A stretch of DNA of 64,000 bases from Pseudomonas simiae. GTDB taxonomy: Bacteria > Pseudomonadota > Gammaproteobacteria > Pseudomonadales > Pseudomonadaceae. Shown here one piece after another: positions 9,365-20,782 of the stretch. Position numbers and translations under genes: made by a program. The notes beneath the pieces are model-generated. The model saw nothing but the letters and a program-made list of their open reading frames with translations. It searched no databases and was not told where the DNA came from. Numbering within the stretch: position 1 is the first letter of the stretch; each line of letters opens with the position of its first letter. The DNA lies in NCBI RefSeq assembly GCF_900111895.1, contig NZ_FOKB01000001.1, forward strand, positions 811,177 to 875,176, given 5' to 3'.

Positions 9365-9669
9365 TCAGGCTACCGGGCATTCCCGGTTCAGCGCTTCATC
9401 GACCAACAACTGCGCAATCTCGACTATCTGCACCACCGCCAGCACCTTTTTCAGGCTTGGCCCATCAAGGTGTTCGGCACAGTCATAGGCGCAGACAGCT
9501 GCTGACTCAAGCATCTCGCTGGCATTGTTCAAGGCGGCTTCGGTACTGAGTCCGGGACGGACGGTGAAAATGACATCGGGAGGAAGTTGCGGATTGTCAT
9601 CCGAGGTGGATGGCGGGGATTGGGGGTGACGTTTGTCAGGGTGAAACGCCTATGAATGAGCACCTCCAT
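9365..9669 (-). pseudogene. DUF3077/DUF6124-type small protein, frameshifted
   Basis: The C-terminal part is clear in one frame from about 9620 down to the TGA at 9365: DVIFTVRPGLSTEAALNNAS and KKVLAVVQIVEIAQLLVDEA match the small pseudomonad DUF3077-type family. The N-terminal VTPNP motif typical of these proteins is in the neighbouring frame (ATG at 9669), and adding one C to the CCCC run near 9613 would join both into about 101 residues. The usual start position after VTPNP reads CTG, not ATG. It is either a decayed gene or a one-base sequencing deletion. Family function is unknown. Confidence 0.55.
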
Positions 9670-9832
9670 TTCGCTACCACACGAAGTAAGGAGGCGACTG
9701 TACACGGGGTGGTAGACCGGTCATAGAAACCCGGAAGGCCGAAGCCTCCCATGCACAGCCGCCACAAAGCAGCCCGCACAAAAAAACGCCCATGAGCGTT
9801 TTGGGGTCTATGAAAGAACTGGGCTACCACAC
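9660..9832 (-). ncRNA. Candidate structured leader RNA before the DUF3077-type gene
   Basis: On the minus strand, GTGGTAG (9830-9824) can pair with CTACCAC (9715-9709), and TCATAGA (9813-9807) with TCTATGA (9727-9721). These nest around a terminator-like hairpin (9802-9783) and a hairpin with a TTCG loop (9749-9733). A second GTGGTAG at 9680-9674, just before the GGAGG at 9667-9663, can compete for the same CTACCAC. That gives two mutually exclusive folds that hide or free the translation start. I know that pseudomonad genes of this family often have such a leader; whether it is the C4 antisense RNA family I cannot confirm. Confidence 0.5.
9780..9802 (-). terminator. Intrinsic terminator-like hairpin inside the leader
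   Basis: Read on the minus strand, AAAACGC (9802-9796), loop TCATGG, then GCGTTTT followed by three more T gives a stem of seven pairs with a run of seven T. It would end transcription within the leader and leave a short RNA, or act as an attenuator. Confidence 0.5.
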
Positions 9833-10037
9833 CCATTCGCTGAATTTGCAGCGACCCGCGAAGGTTAGCGGCGAGGTTCATCGGACGCAACCCGAAAGTT
9901 ATTCAGGAACGGTCCGATAAAAAGGGCCTTCTATACCATTCGTGCCCCCCGGTTAACATTCAATTGCGCCATGCCCGGTGGTGACCCGTGCTTTTTGAGG
10001 CAATACTCCCTCACGTTTCTGCCTTGAGGTTCCAACC

Positions 10038-11378
10038 ATGAATGTACCGAGCCGTCTTGCGCTCCTGATTGCCGCTGCCGCTGTCCTCAGCGCTTGTGGC
10101 GAAGCCTCCAGACTGCCTTTCCAGGCGGGTGTCGGGCCTGCGCCGCAACTGCCCGAGCCCAGCACTTCTTTGATCCCTACGCTCAAGGTCTCCAAGGCCG
10201 TGGGCTGGTCTGACGGTGTGCAACCCACCGCGCCTCAGGGCTTCACCGTCACGGCCCTGGCCGACAATCTCGACCACCCGCGGTGGGTCTACACCTTGCC
10301 TAACGGCGATGTGCTGGTCGCCGAAAGCAACCACCCGCCCATGCCCGAAGGTGCCACCGACGGCGGCACCGGCTTGATCGCCTGGGCACGCCGCACGGCA
10401 ATGGGCGTGGTGATGGGCCGCATCGGCGCCGATGCACCCAGCGCGAATCGCATCACGTTGCTACGCGATGCCGATCACGATGGGCATGCGGAGGTACGCA
10501 CCGAATTCCTGACTGGCCTGATGTCACCTTTCGGCATGGCGCTGGTGGGCAACGATTTGTACATCGCCAACGCCGACGCGGTGGTCAAGGTGCCCTACAC
10601 CCCGGGCCAGACTCACATCGACGCAACTCCGGTGAAGGTCACCGACCTGCCGGCGGGCATTAACCATCACTGGACCAAAAACCTGCTGGCCAATCCCGAG
10701 GGCACCCGGCTGTATGTGACGGTTGGATCTAACAGCAATGTCGGCGAAAACGGCCTCGACGCAGAGGAGGGGCGTGCGGCTATCTGGGAACTGGACCCGG
10801 CCAGCGGCGAGAAACGGTTATTCGCCAGCGGCTTGCGCAACCCCAACGGTCTCGCTTGGAAACCGGGTTCTACCCAGCTGTGGACGGTCGTCAACGAGCG
10901 CGATGAAATCGGCAGCGACCTGGTGCCCGACTACCTCACCTCGGTGCAGGACGGCGCGTTCTACGGCTGGCCGTGGAGCTATTACGGCAGCCACGTGGAT
11001 GTACGCGTCCAACCGCCGCGCCCGGACAAAGTCGCTCAGGCCATCGCGCCGGACTACGCCCTGGGTACCCACGTCGCCCCCCTGGGCCTGACGTTCTCCG
11101 ACGCACGCGGCATGCCGGCCGCTTTTGCCGATGGAGTGTTTGTCGGTGAGCACGGCTCCTGGAACCGCAATCCGCAAGCGGGCTACAAGGTGGTGTTTAT
11201 CCCGTTCAAGGACGGCAAACCGTCGGGCGCACCGGTCGACTTCCTCACTGGGTTTCTCAATGCCGAAGGCGAAGCGCAAGGTCGGCCGGTGGGCGTGACC
11301 CTGGATGAGCAGGGCGCCTTGCTGGTGGCGGATGATGTGGGGAACAAGGTGTGGCGGGTGGCGCAGAGCAAACCCTGA
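10038..11378 (+). CDS. Sorbosone dehydrogenase-family (PQQ-type beta-propeller) lipoprotein
   Basis: The 446-residue product starts with a lipoprotein signal (MNVPSRLALLIAAAAVLSAC, Cys20), so the enzyme is exported and lipid-anchored. The rest is a six-bladed propeller of the soluble glucose/sorbosone dehydrogenase class: HPRWVYTLPNGDVLVAES in blade 1, NGLAWKPG...WTVVNERDEIGSDLVPDYLTS in the middle, and HGSWNRNPQAGYKVVFIPF near the end, all typical of the L-sorbosone dehydrogenase family. It would oxidise a sugar or aldehyde with PQQ in the periplasm; substrate unknown. GAGG lies nine bases before the ATG. No partner gene is adjacent. Confidence 0.82.
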   Translation: MNVPSRLALLIAAAAVLSACGEASRLPFQAGVGPAPQLPEPSTSLIPTLKVSKAVGWSDGVQPTAPQGFTVTALADNLDHPRWVYTLPNGDVLVAESNHPPMPEGATDGGTGLIAWARRTAMGVVMGRIGADAPSANRITLLRDADHDGHAEVRTEFLTGLMSPFGMALVGNDLYIANADAVVKVPYTPGQTHIDATPVKVTDLPAGINHHWTKNLLANPEGTRLYVTVGSNSNVGENGLDAEEGRAAIWELDPASGEKRLFASGLRNPNGLAWKPGSTQLWTVVNERDEIGSDLVPDYLTSVQDGAFYGWPWSYYGSHVDVRVQPPRPDKVAQAIAPDYALGTHVAPLGLTFSDARGMPAAFADGVFVGEHGSWNRNPQAGYKVVFIPFKDGKPSGAPVDFLTGFLNAEGEAQGRPVGVTLDEQGALLVADDVGNKVWRVAQSKP

Positions 11379-11466
11379 CCGTCGATATGTTGCGGGATGT
11401 TGAACTGCCAGATTGAACGATGCCTTTGGGTTAGCCTTGTTTTCCTACCGACAACAAGGAAGCGTC

Positions 11467-11889
11467 ATGCAACGAAAGGTCATCAATCCCACGACGGTAT
11501 TCAACTCCCTGCAATACGGCTTCAGCCAGGCGCTTGAGGTGCCACAGGGGCGACGTATCATGCTTTCCGGCCAGGTGGGCGTGGATGCTGACGAGCGCAC
11601 GGTGGGCGGAGGCATTGCCGAGCAGGCCGCCAAGGCGCTGGACAATATCGACAAGGTGCTGGCCGAAGTCGGGGGTGACCTTTCCGATGTGATCATGCTG
11701 CGGCTGTACATCGCCGAGTCCGCTCGTGACCAGCAGGAGCCGATCGCGCAGGCGCTGCGCCAGCGCTTCCCACATAACCCGCCGCCGTCTTCGTGGATTA
11801 TCGTCAGCGGGTTGTCGTTGCCGGAATGGTTGATCGAGATCGAGGCCGAGGCGGTCGTTCCATTCAGTACCGAATCATCACCGATTTGA
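11467..11889 (+). CDS. RidA (YjgF/UK114) family protein lacking the catalytic arginine
   Basis: The ATG at 11467 (MQRKVINPTTVFNSLQYGF) follows AAGGA by six bases and gives 140 residues, normal for the family. The fold landmarks are present: SGQVGVDADERTVG, then QAAKALDNIDKVLAEVGGDLSDVIMLRLYI, then EIEAEAVVPF. RidA enzymes that hydrolyse 2-aminoacrylate need an arginine in a P-A-R-S segment; here the equivalent reads PPPSS, so imine deaminase activity is doubtful. It may belong to one of the Rid1-7 subgroups tied to amino-acid or amine catabolism, which would fit the neighbouring aldehyde dehydrogenase. Overlaps that convergent gene by 26 bp. Confidence 0.8.
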   Translation: MQRKVINPTTVFNSLQYGFSQALEVPQGRRIMLSGQVGVDADERTVGGGIAEQAAKALDNIDKVLAEVGGDLSDVIMLRLYIAESARDQQEPIAQALRQRFPHNPPPSSWIIVSGLSLPEWLIEIEAEAVVPFSTESSPI

Positions 11890-13351
11890 GTTCGGTGTAA
11901 TCCTCGATAAACGCACTGCCGAACTCCCGCCCAACCCCCGAAGACCTATTGCCCCCAAACGGCACCGCCGGATCGAGCAGCGTGTGCATGTTCACCCACA
12001 AGGTGCCGGCCTGGATGGCCGGCACCATGCGCAAGGCCTTGCCCAGGTCGTTGGTCCATAGGCTGGCGCTGAGGCCGTAGGGGCCGTTGTTCATCAGCGC
12101 GAGCAGTTCGTCTTCGCTGTCGTAGGGCAGGAAGGTGGCGATGGGGCCGAAGGTTTCTTCGTTGAGCAGGGTGTCGTTGATGCTGTTGGCGAGGATCACC
12201 GTGGGCTCGACGTAGCAGCCGGGGCGGTCAATGAGGGTGCCGCCATGGATGATCGTGTTGTTTTCGGCGCGGGCCTGGTTGAAGTAACCGAGCAATTTGA
12301 GTTGGTGCTGGTGGTGGGTGACGGGGCCGAATTCGGTGCGTTCATCCAGTGGCGAGCCGATGTTCAGGCGACTAAGGCGCTGGCTGAGTGTGTCCAGCAC
12401 CGCGTCGATCTGCGAACGGTGCACGAAGAAGCGCTCGGCCGCCGCGCAAATTTGCCCTGAGTGCAAAAAGCCCGCTTCGATGATGCCGTTCACCGCCGTG
12501 TCCACGTCCACATCGCGCAGGAAACCGGCAGCATTCTTGCCCCCCAGCTCCAGGGTTGCACGGGTAAGGCCGGCGCCCATGGCGCTGCGGCCGACCGCAA
12601 TGCCCGTAGGCACTGAACCGGTGAAGGACACTTTGTGGGTGCCAGGGTGTTCCACCAGGCCTTTGCCGACATGGCCGCCGCCCGTCAATACATTGAGCAC
12701 ACCCGGTGGCAACCCGGCCTCGACGGCCAGCTCGGCGATGCGCAGAACGGTCAGCGGCGTGAATTCGCTGGGCTTGATGATGATGCTGCAGCCGGTTACC
12801 AGCGCGGAGGCGAGTTTCCAGATGGCGATCATGGTGGAAAAATTCCACGGCACGATGCCCACCACCACGCCCACCGGTTCACGCAGGGTGAATGCGGTGT
12901 AGCGTTCGCCGTTGAACGAGGGCAGCGACGGAGTGAGGGTCTGGCCGCTGAGCTTGGTCGCCCAGCCCGCGTAGTAACGCAGGAAGTGCGCGGCTTGGTC
13001 GACCTCGAATGCGCGGGCAATCTGGATGATCTTGCCGGACTGGCAGGTCTCGATCTGCGCCAGTTCTTCGCGATTGCGCTCCAGCAGGTCGGCGAGCTTG
13101 AGCAGTACATTGCCGCGTGTCGCGGGTAAAGCCTGGGACCACACCTGGAAGCCGCGGTTGGCGGAATTCACCGCCGCGTCGATATCCGCCAGGTCCGCAT
13201 CGGCCACCTGGGCGATCACGTCACCGGTGGCCGGGTTGGTCACGGCCAGTGTCTGGCTGGAATGGCTGCGGATGTTGACGCCGTCGATGAACAGCCCATG
13301 GGGCCGACGCAAAAAGGCTTCGACTTGAGGCAGCAGCGGGATATCACTCAT
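11864..13351 (-). CDS. Phenylacetaldehyde-type aldehyde dehydrogenase (FeaB/TynD-like)
   Basis: A 495-residue NAD-dependent aldehyde dehydrogenase. It has the Rossmann and active-site landmarks: PWNFSTMIAIWK, VSFTGSVPTGIAVGR, general base Glu in LELGGKN and nucleophilic Cys in GQICAAAERF. The GQIC-AAAERF version is typical of phenylacetaldehyde dehydrogenases. In the tyn/hpa systems known from P. putida U, an aldehyde dehydrogenase (TynD) oxidises 4-hydroxy- or 3,4-dihydroxyphenylacetaldehyde, made by amine oxidation, to the acid that feeds hpa. That role fits this position and is inference. The start at 13351 (MSDIPLLPQ) is chosen over an upstream in-frame start because it matches the family N-terminus. 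Divergent from the hydroxylase gene. Confidence 0.82.
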   Translation of the reverse strand: MSDIPLLPQVEAFLRRPHGLFIDGVNIRSHSSQTLAVTNPATGDVIAQVADADLADIDAAVNSANRGFQVWSQALPATRGNVLLKLADLLERNREELAQIETCQSGKIIQIARAFEVDQAAHFLRYYAGWATKLSGQTLTPSLPSFNGERYTAFTLREPVGVVVGIVPWNFSTMIAIWKLASALVTGCSIIIKPSEFTPLTVLRIAELAVEAGLPPGVLNVLTGGGHVGKGLVEHPGTHKVSFTGSVPTGIAVGRSAMGAGLTRATLELGGKNAAGFLRDVDVDTAVNGIIEAGFLHSGQICAAAERFFVHRSQIDAVLDTLSQRLSRLNIGSPLDERTEFGPVTHHQHQLKLLGYFNQARAENNTIIHGGTLIDRPGCYVEPTVILANSINDTLLNEETFGPIATFLPYDSEDELLALMNNGPYGLSASLWTNDLGKALRMVPAIQAGTLWVNMHTLLDPAVPFGGNRSSGVGREFGSAFIEDYTELKSVMIRY

Positions 13352-13587
13352 GGCGGGTTCCTGGCAGGTCACAAAGGAAAAACCGAGGGTAACCAAGCCA
13401 CCGGGCCATGGCTTGACTCTGCCTGCCGTGCGAGATGTCTGTGGCTGCCAGCCCTATGAAAAGTACAATCTTGCCTGTGGAACGTGCATTTTCCAGCCGT
13501 GCCACCCCACCGATACTGGCCCTGCATCAGGCGCCGTTCCTCAACCCGGAGCGCGCGCCGGACTTCCAATAATAAGCAGGGCCGTCC

Positions 13588-16650
<3,063 letters not shown>

Positions 16651-16867
16651 TGTTATTGTCCCCATCTTGGTTAAGAGTGAGGGCGCATTAGGGCGAGCGT
16701 TGGAGGCCTGAGTCTTTTCTCTGCGTGCCAGGGAATTGACCCAGGCCGCCACGCCATACGTTGTGGCAGGGAGCAACAAAACCGGCGGCAGACAGGGGCA
16801 AGACGATCAACTCGAGTGGGGCGCAGAGTGCTGACACATTAAAAAAACCGCTTTCGAGGACCCCAAC

Positions 16868-18367
16868 ATGTCGATCAACGACCGGCTCACCGCGCACCTC
16901 AACCGGGGCACGGTAGGTTTCCCCACCGCTTTGGCCAGCACCATTGGCCTGATCATGGCGAGTCCGGTGATTCTCACCGCCACCATGGGCTTCGGCATCG
17001 GCGGCAGCGCGTTTGCCGTGGCAATGCTGATTGCCGTAGTGATGATGCTGGCCCAGGCCACCACCTTCGCCGAGGCCGCCTCGATCCTGCCCACCACCGG
17101 CTCGGTGTACGACTACATCAACTGCGGCATGGGTCGTTTTTTCGCGATCACCGGCACCTTGTCGGCGTACTTGATCGTGCATGTGTTCGCGGGCACCGCT
17201 GAAACCATCCTGTCCGGCGTCATGGCCCTGGTGAACTTCGAACATCTCAACACCTTGGCAGAGTCGGCCGGCGGTTCATGGTTGCTGGGCGTCGGCTTCG
17301 TGATCGTCTTTGGTGTGCTGAACGCATTTGGCGTCAGCGCGTTTGGCCGTGCGGAAATCATCCTCACCTTTGGCATGTGGACGACCCTGATGGTGTTCGG
17401 CGTGCTGGGGCTGATCGCCGCGCCCGCCGTGCAGTTGGACGGCTGGTTCGGTGAGTCGCTGGTGGGCACCGACCTGATCACCGTGCTGTCATTGGTGGGC
17501 ATGGCGATGTTCATGTTTGTCGGCTGCGAATTCGTCACGCCGCTGGCGCCGGACCTGCGCCAATCGGCCAAGGTGATGCCACGCGCCATGATGCTGGGCC
17601 TGATGGGCGTGGCCACGTGCATGTTCATCTATGGCGCCGCAATGAAACGCCAGGTGGAAAACGTGGTACTCGATGCCGCCTCCGGCGTGCACCTGCTGGA
17701 CACGCCCATGGCGATCCCCAAGTTCGCCGAGCAGGTGATGGGCCAAATTGGCCCCCTGTGGTTGGGCATCGGCTTTCTGTTCGCCGGCGCGGCCACTATC
17801 AACACCTTGATGGCCGGTGTGCCACGGATTCTGTATGGCATGGCGGTGGATGGAGCGTTGCCCAAGGTTTTCACTTACCTGCACCCACGTTTCAAGACGC
17901 CGCTGCTGTGCATCCTGGTGGCGATGCTGATTCCCTGCCTGCACGCGCTGTACCTGGGCGGCAACACCGACAACATCATGCACTTGGTGCTGGCGGCGGT
18001 GTGTGCGTGGAGCTTTGCCTACCTGCTGGTGACGATCTCGGTGGTCAGCCTGCGTATCCGTCGGCCGGATTTGCCGCGGGCGTATCGTTCACCGTGGTTC
18101 CCGCTGCCGCAGATCGTATCGAGCATCGGCATCCTGCTGGGCATGTGGTTTATCACGCCTCCGGGCATGAACCCGGCGGACATCTATGTGCCGTTTGGCG
18201 TGATGCTGGGCGGTACGGCGGCGTACGCGCTGTTCTGGACCCTGGTGGTGCAGAAGGTCAACCCCTTCAAGCCGGCTTCCGTGGAGGAAGTGTTGGCAAA
18301 GGAATTCAGTCATCAACCGGAGCAGGCCGATGAGGGTCATGGCGACTTTGCGGCAAAGACTGTTTGA
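16868..18367 (+). CDS. APC-family amine/amino-acid permease (TynG-like position)
   Basis: A 499-residue protein with about 12 membrane segments. The first segment carries the APC motif TIGLIMASPVILTATMGFGIGG, and TTFAEAASILPTTGSVYDYINCGMG is the second conserved element. A hydrophilic C-terminal tail follows. Its location between the porin and the FeaR-like activator suggests uptake of an aromatic monoamine such as tyramine or dopamine. In the P. putida U tyn cluster a separate unit, tynG, lies in a comparable place; equating the two is inference. Its 3' end overlaps the next gene by 38 bp. Confidence 0.8.
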   Translation: MSINDRLTAHLNRGTVGFPTALASTIGLIMASPVILTATMGFGIGGSAFAVAMLIAVVMMLAQATTFAEAASILPTTGSVYDYINCGMGRFFAITGTLSAYLIVHVFAGTAETILSGVMALVNFEHLNTLAESAGGSWLLGVGFVIVFGVLNAFGVSAFGRAEIILTFGMWTTLMVFGVLGLIAAPAVQLDGWFGESLVGTDLITVLSLVGMAMFMFVGCEFVTPLAPDLRQSAKVMPRAMMLGLMGVATCMFIYGAAMKRQVENVVLDAASGVHLLDTPMAIPKFAEQVMGQIGPLWLGIGFLFAGAATINTLMAGVPRILYGMAVDGALPKVFTYLHPRFKTPLLCILVAMLIPCLHALYLGGNTDNIMHLVLAAVCAWSFAYLLVTISVVSLRIRRPDLPRAYRSPWFPLPQIVSSIGILLGMWFITPPGMNPADIYVPFGVMLGGTAAYALFWTLVVQKVNPFKPASVEEVLAKEFSHQPEQADEGHGDFAAKTV

Positions 18368-18896
18368 ACTGTTTCGCACCGGTCGTGCCCCGGCGGGGTA
18401 TCGGCCAGGGGTGACCCTGGCGCACCTGCGGCGCAACCTCGGGCTGGCGACGCTGGACGTGGAGGGGGTGGCGTTCGAGATTGTCGAACGCACCGAGTCG
18501 CAGTTGTTGATGCACCTGGTGCTGACTGAATTCGTCCTGCAGGTACCCGCTGCGACAGCGGGCACGGCGAGCTTCGAGGTGCACCATGGCGGCGCGATCC
18601 GCCGCACGGGCCTCCGTGTGAGGTGCCGTTCCGGCGACCAGGCGCTGGGTCGTGAGTTGCAGGTGCGATTGCTGGCCGACACAGCGCTGTTCCAGGCGCT
18701 GATGCCGCTGGATTTCAAACGCCTGCGCATCCAACTGCAAGACCAGCACTGGTGCGTGCGCCTGGAGCATATGGGCGGCAGCGAGGTGGTCAATCGCCTG
18801 CCGGCGTTTCGGCGTTACATCGCGCTGAGCCCGGTGCAACGCACCCACCTCCTGGCTTCCCTGACAGGCCTGCAGCGGGTACTGTCACACCTCTAA
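18330..18896 (+). CDS. Unknown protein (DUF3156-like), 188 aa
   Basis: The ATG at 18330 lies inside the end of the permease gene and is preceded by GGAGCAGG at a normal distance, so the overlap of 38 bp looks genuine and implies coupling. The protein is soluble, basic at the N-terminus (RQRLFELFRTGRAPAGYRPG), and has a beta-rich middle. I recall pseudomonad permease-linked proteins labelled DUF3156 with this look, but the label is from memory. A GC-rich inverted repeat, ACCCACG...CGTGGGT (18903-18935), follows the stop. Confidence 0.6.
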   Translation: MRVMATLRQRLFELFRTGRAPAGYRPGVTLAHLRRNLGLATLDVEGVAFEIVERTESQLLMHLVLTEFVLQVPAATAGTASFEVHHGGAIRRTGLRVRCRSGDQALGRELQVRLLADTALFQALMPLDFKRLRIQLQDQHWCVRLEHMGGSEVVNRLPAFRRYIALSPVQRTHLLASLTGLQRVLSHL

Positions 18897-19024
18897 AAAA
18901 CGACCCACGCTGCGAAGCGCTACTCATCGTGGGTGCGCGGACCCGCAGGAGCCGGCGCCTATCCTTCCCATTGGCATCAATAGTGCTACTCCAGCAGCAC
19001 ACCAGATGTTGTTGCGTGCATATA

Positions 19025-19038
19025 GATAACATGTTAAC
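19025..19038. promoter_or_regulatory. Candidate HpaR-type operator upstream of the FeaR/TynR-like gene
   Basis: GATAA-CATG-TTAAC matches nine of ten arm bases of the GTTAA-N4-TTAAC palindrome found at hpaR and at the hpaG1/hpaA gap. It lies 45 bp before the regulator's ATG. This would let the MarR-type repressor control the upper amine pathway as well as hpa; inferred from motif recurrence only. Confidence 0.4.
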
Positions 19039-19082
19039 TATTGCGCCAGAACAACAAAAAGAAGCCATTGCGGAGACACCCC

Positions 19083-20024
19083 ATGAGCATCCCACAGCAT
19101 GCACACGACGGGCTGGACACCTGGAACCGCGAGCTACGCGCCGCGTGCGGGTATTTCGACACAGAACTGGCCTTCAACCGCTCGTTGTTCATCGGCGAGA
19201 TCAGAGACCTGCCGCGCGGCCTGGCCCTCTTGCGCACCAATGCCGGGCTGATCAAACGCCCGGCGCACCACGCCGACCATGACAACGACCAGGACTGTTT
19301 CCTGATCAGCCAGCGCAGCGGCTACTCGCAGATCGTGCAGAACGGCCAGGCCCTGCAACTGGCCCCCGGCGAGATGCTGCTGATGGACTCGGTGGGCTCC
19401 ATCGAAATCACCCCCTTCGGCCTGATCGAACACGCCTCGCTGTCATTGTCGCGCCCGCAGGTGTGCAAGCACCTGGGCGGCGACGCACGGGCCTTCGGCA
19501 AGATCTCCTCGACCAAAGCCTGTGGGCGCATGCTGCATGTGCTGATGGACCAATTGTGCAAGGACGACACCGAAGACGGCGCGGGTGAAGTGGAGGCGCT
19601 GCAAAGCGCTTTTGTATCGCTGTTGGGCTCGGCCCTGGAGCAGGGCGACGAGTGTCGCGAAGGCTTGGCACTGCTGCAGGGCAACAACCTGCGCAGTTAT
19701 GTGCAGAAGGTTATTGATGAGTCCCTGAGCCAGCCTGGCCTCAGCCCGATCGGCCTGGCCAACCGCCTGAACATTTCGGTACGCCACTTGTACCGTCTGT
19801 TCGAAGAGCAGGACGACAGCGTTTGCCGCTACATTCAGCGCGCGCGGCTCAAACGCAGTGCGGATGACTTGACCAACCCGTTCCTGCGCAGTGAGTCGAT
19901 CACCTCGATAGCCTACAAGTGGGGTTTTACCGATTCGGCGCATTTTAGCCGGTCGTTCAAGAAGCAGTTCGAGGTGTCGCCCAAGGATTTCCGTTCGAGC
20001 CGCATGCAGGCGGTGGGGGCGTAG
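19083..20024 (+). CDS. AraC-family activator, FeaR/TynR-like, 313 aa
   Basis: The start at 19083 (MSIPQHAHDGLDTW) has GGAG at the right distance. Residues 1-180 form the AraC-binding-like N-terminal domain seen in FeaR, the activator of tyramine/phenylethylamine genes tynA and feaB in E. coli. Residues 210-305 carry the double HTH: LSPIGLANRLNISVRHLYRLFEEQ and then SESITSIAYKWGFTDSAHFSRSFKKQF. It sits between the permease module and the divergent-end amine oxidation operon, where tynR lies in P. putida U. It probably senses the amine or its aldehyde and activates the oxidase, permease and dehydrogenase units. It ends five bases from the convergent SDR stop. Confidence 0.82.
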   Translation: MSIPQHAHDGLDTWNRELRAACGYFDTELAFNRSLFIGEIRDLPRGLALLRTNAGLIKRPAHHADHDNDQDCFLISQRSGYSQIVQNGQALQLAPGEMLLMDSVGSIEITPFGLIEHASLSLSRPQVCKHLGGDARAFGKISSTKACGRMLHVLMDQLCKDDTEDGAGEVEALQSAFVSLLGSALEQGDECREGLALLQGNNLRSYVQKVIDESLSQPGLSPIGLANRLNISVRHLYRLFEEQDDSVCRYIQRARLKRSADDLTNPFLRSESITSIAYKWGFTDSAHFSRSFKKQFEVSPKDFRSSRMQAVGA

Positions 20025-20029
20025 GAAGG

Positions 20030-20782
20030 TCAGACTTCTGGCAGGGTGGACCCGCCGTCCACCACCAGGGTCTGCCCGGTGATGTAGCCGGCGAGGTCGG
20101 AGGCAAGAAACAGCATGGCGCCGGCAATATCCGCCGCTGTTCCCAAACGCCCCAGTGGCACGCGACTGGCGATGGTGACGTTCAGCGCGGTATCGCCCAG
20201 GTTGGCCATCGCCGGCGTGGCGATCATGCCCGGTTCCACGCCATTGACCCGCACATTCAGCGGCGCCAGTTCCAGCGCTGCATTGCGGATAAAACCGTTG
20301 ACGCCGGCCTTGGACGCCGCGTAGTGGCTGAGGCCCGGATAACCGACACGGTTGCCGGTCACCGAAGAGGTCACCAGCACGCAGCCCCGGCCTTGTGCGC
20401 GGAACGCCGGCAATGCGGCCTGGGTCAGCCAGAACAACGCCGACAGGTTAACCGCCAGGGTGCGCTGCAGGAGGTCCGGGGTGATGTCTTCAAAAGCCGT
20501 CAAAGGAAAATACCCGGCGTTGTGCACCAGAATATCCAGCTGCGGCAGCCCTTGAACGCACTCAAACACAGCCTGGGATTCGGCCAGGTCGACGCCCACC
20601 GCTGTAACTCGGCAACCCTGCGCGGATAACTCAGTCGCCACCGCCTGAGCCTGTTCCCGCTGCCGATCGGCGATTACCACCCGTGCGCCACGTTGGGCAA
20701 ACGCCTTGACGATGCCTCGGCCAATGCCCTGGGCGCCGCCCGTGACCAGCACCACTTGCCCGCTGAAATCCAGGTCATTCAT
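20030..20782 (-). CDS. SDR-family dehydrogenase, last gene of the amine operon
   Basis: A 250-residue classical short-chain dehydrogenase: TGGAQGIGRG nucleotide loop at residues 14-23, HNAGYF after beta-4, catalytic Ser (VTSSVTGN) and Y-x3-K (HYAASKAG), and a C-terminal TGQTLVVDGGS. ATG at 20782 has GGAG seven bases ahead and overlaps the upstream SDR by eight bases. It is the fifth gene of an operon that in gene number and order resembles tynABFEC of P. putida U. The presence of two SDRs hints at oxidation of a beta-hydroxyl group (octopamine- or synephrine-like substrates) or an accessory step; not proven. Confidence 0.8.
   Translation of the reverse strand: MNDLDFSGQVVLVTGGAQGIGRGIVKAFAQRGARVVIADRQREQAQAVATELSAQGCRVTAVGVDLAESQAVFECVQGLPQLDILVHNAGYFPLTAFEDITPDLLQRTLAVNLSALFWLTQAALPAFRAQGRGCVLVTSSVTGNRVGYPGLSHYAASKAGVNGFIRNAALELAPLNVRVNGVEPGMIATPAMANLGDTALNVTIASRVPLGRLGTAADIAGAMLFLASDLAGYITGQTLVVDGGSTLPEV

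Noticed and set aside
9106..9549. 147-residue plus-strand ORF
   Set aside because: It crosses two REP elements and the antisense of the DUF3077-type gene.
9636..9890. 84-residue minus-strand ORF across the leader region
   Set aside because: It runs through the paired segments of the structured leader; codon content reflects the hairpins and it has no recognisable homology.
11864..13351. Second copy of hpaE
   Set aside because: The active site GQICAAAERF and overall wording are of the phenylacetaldehyde dehydrogenase type; hpaE is at 29267.
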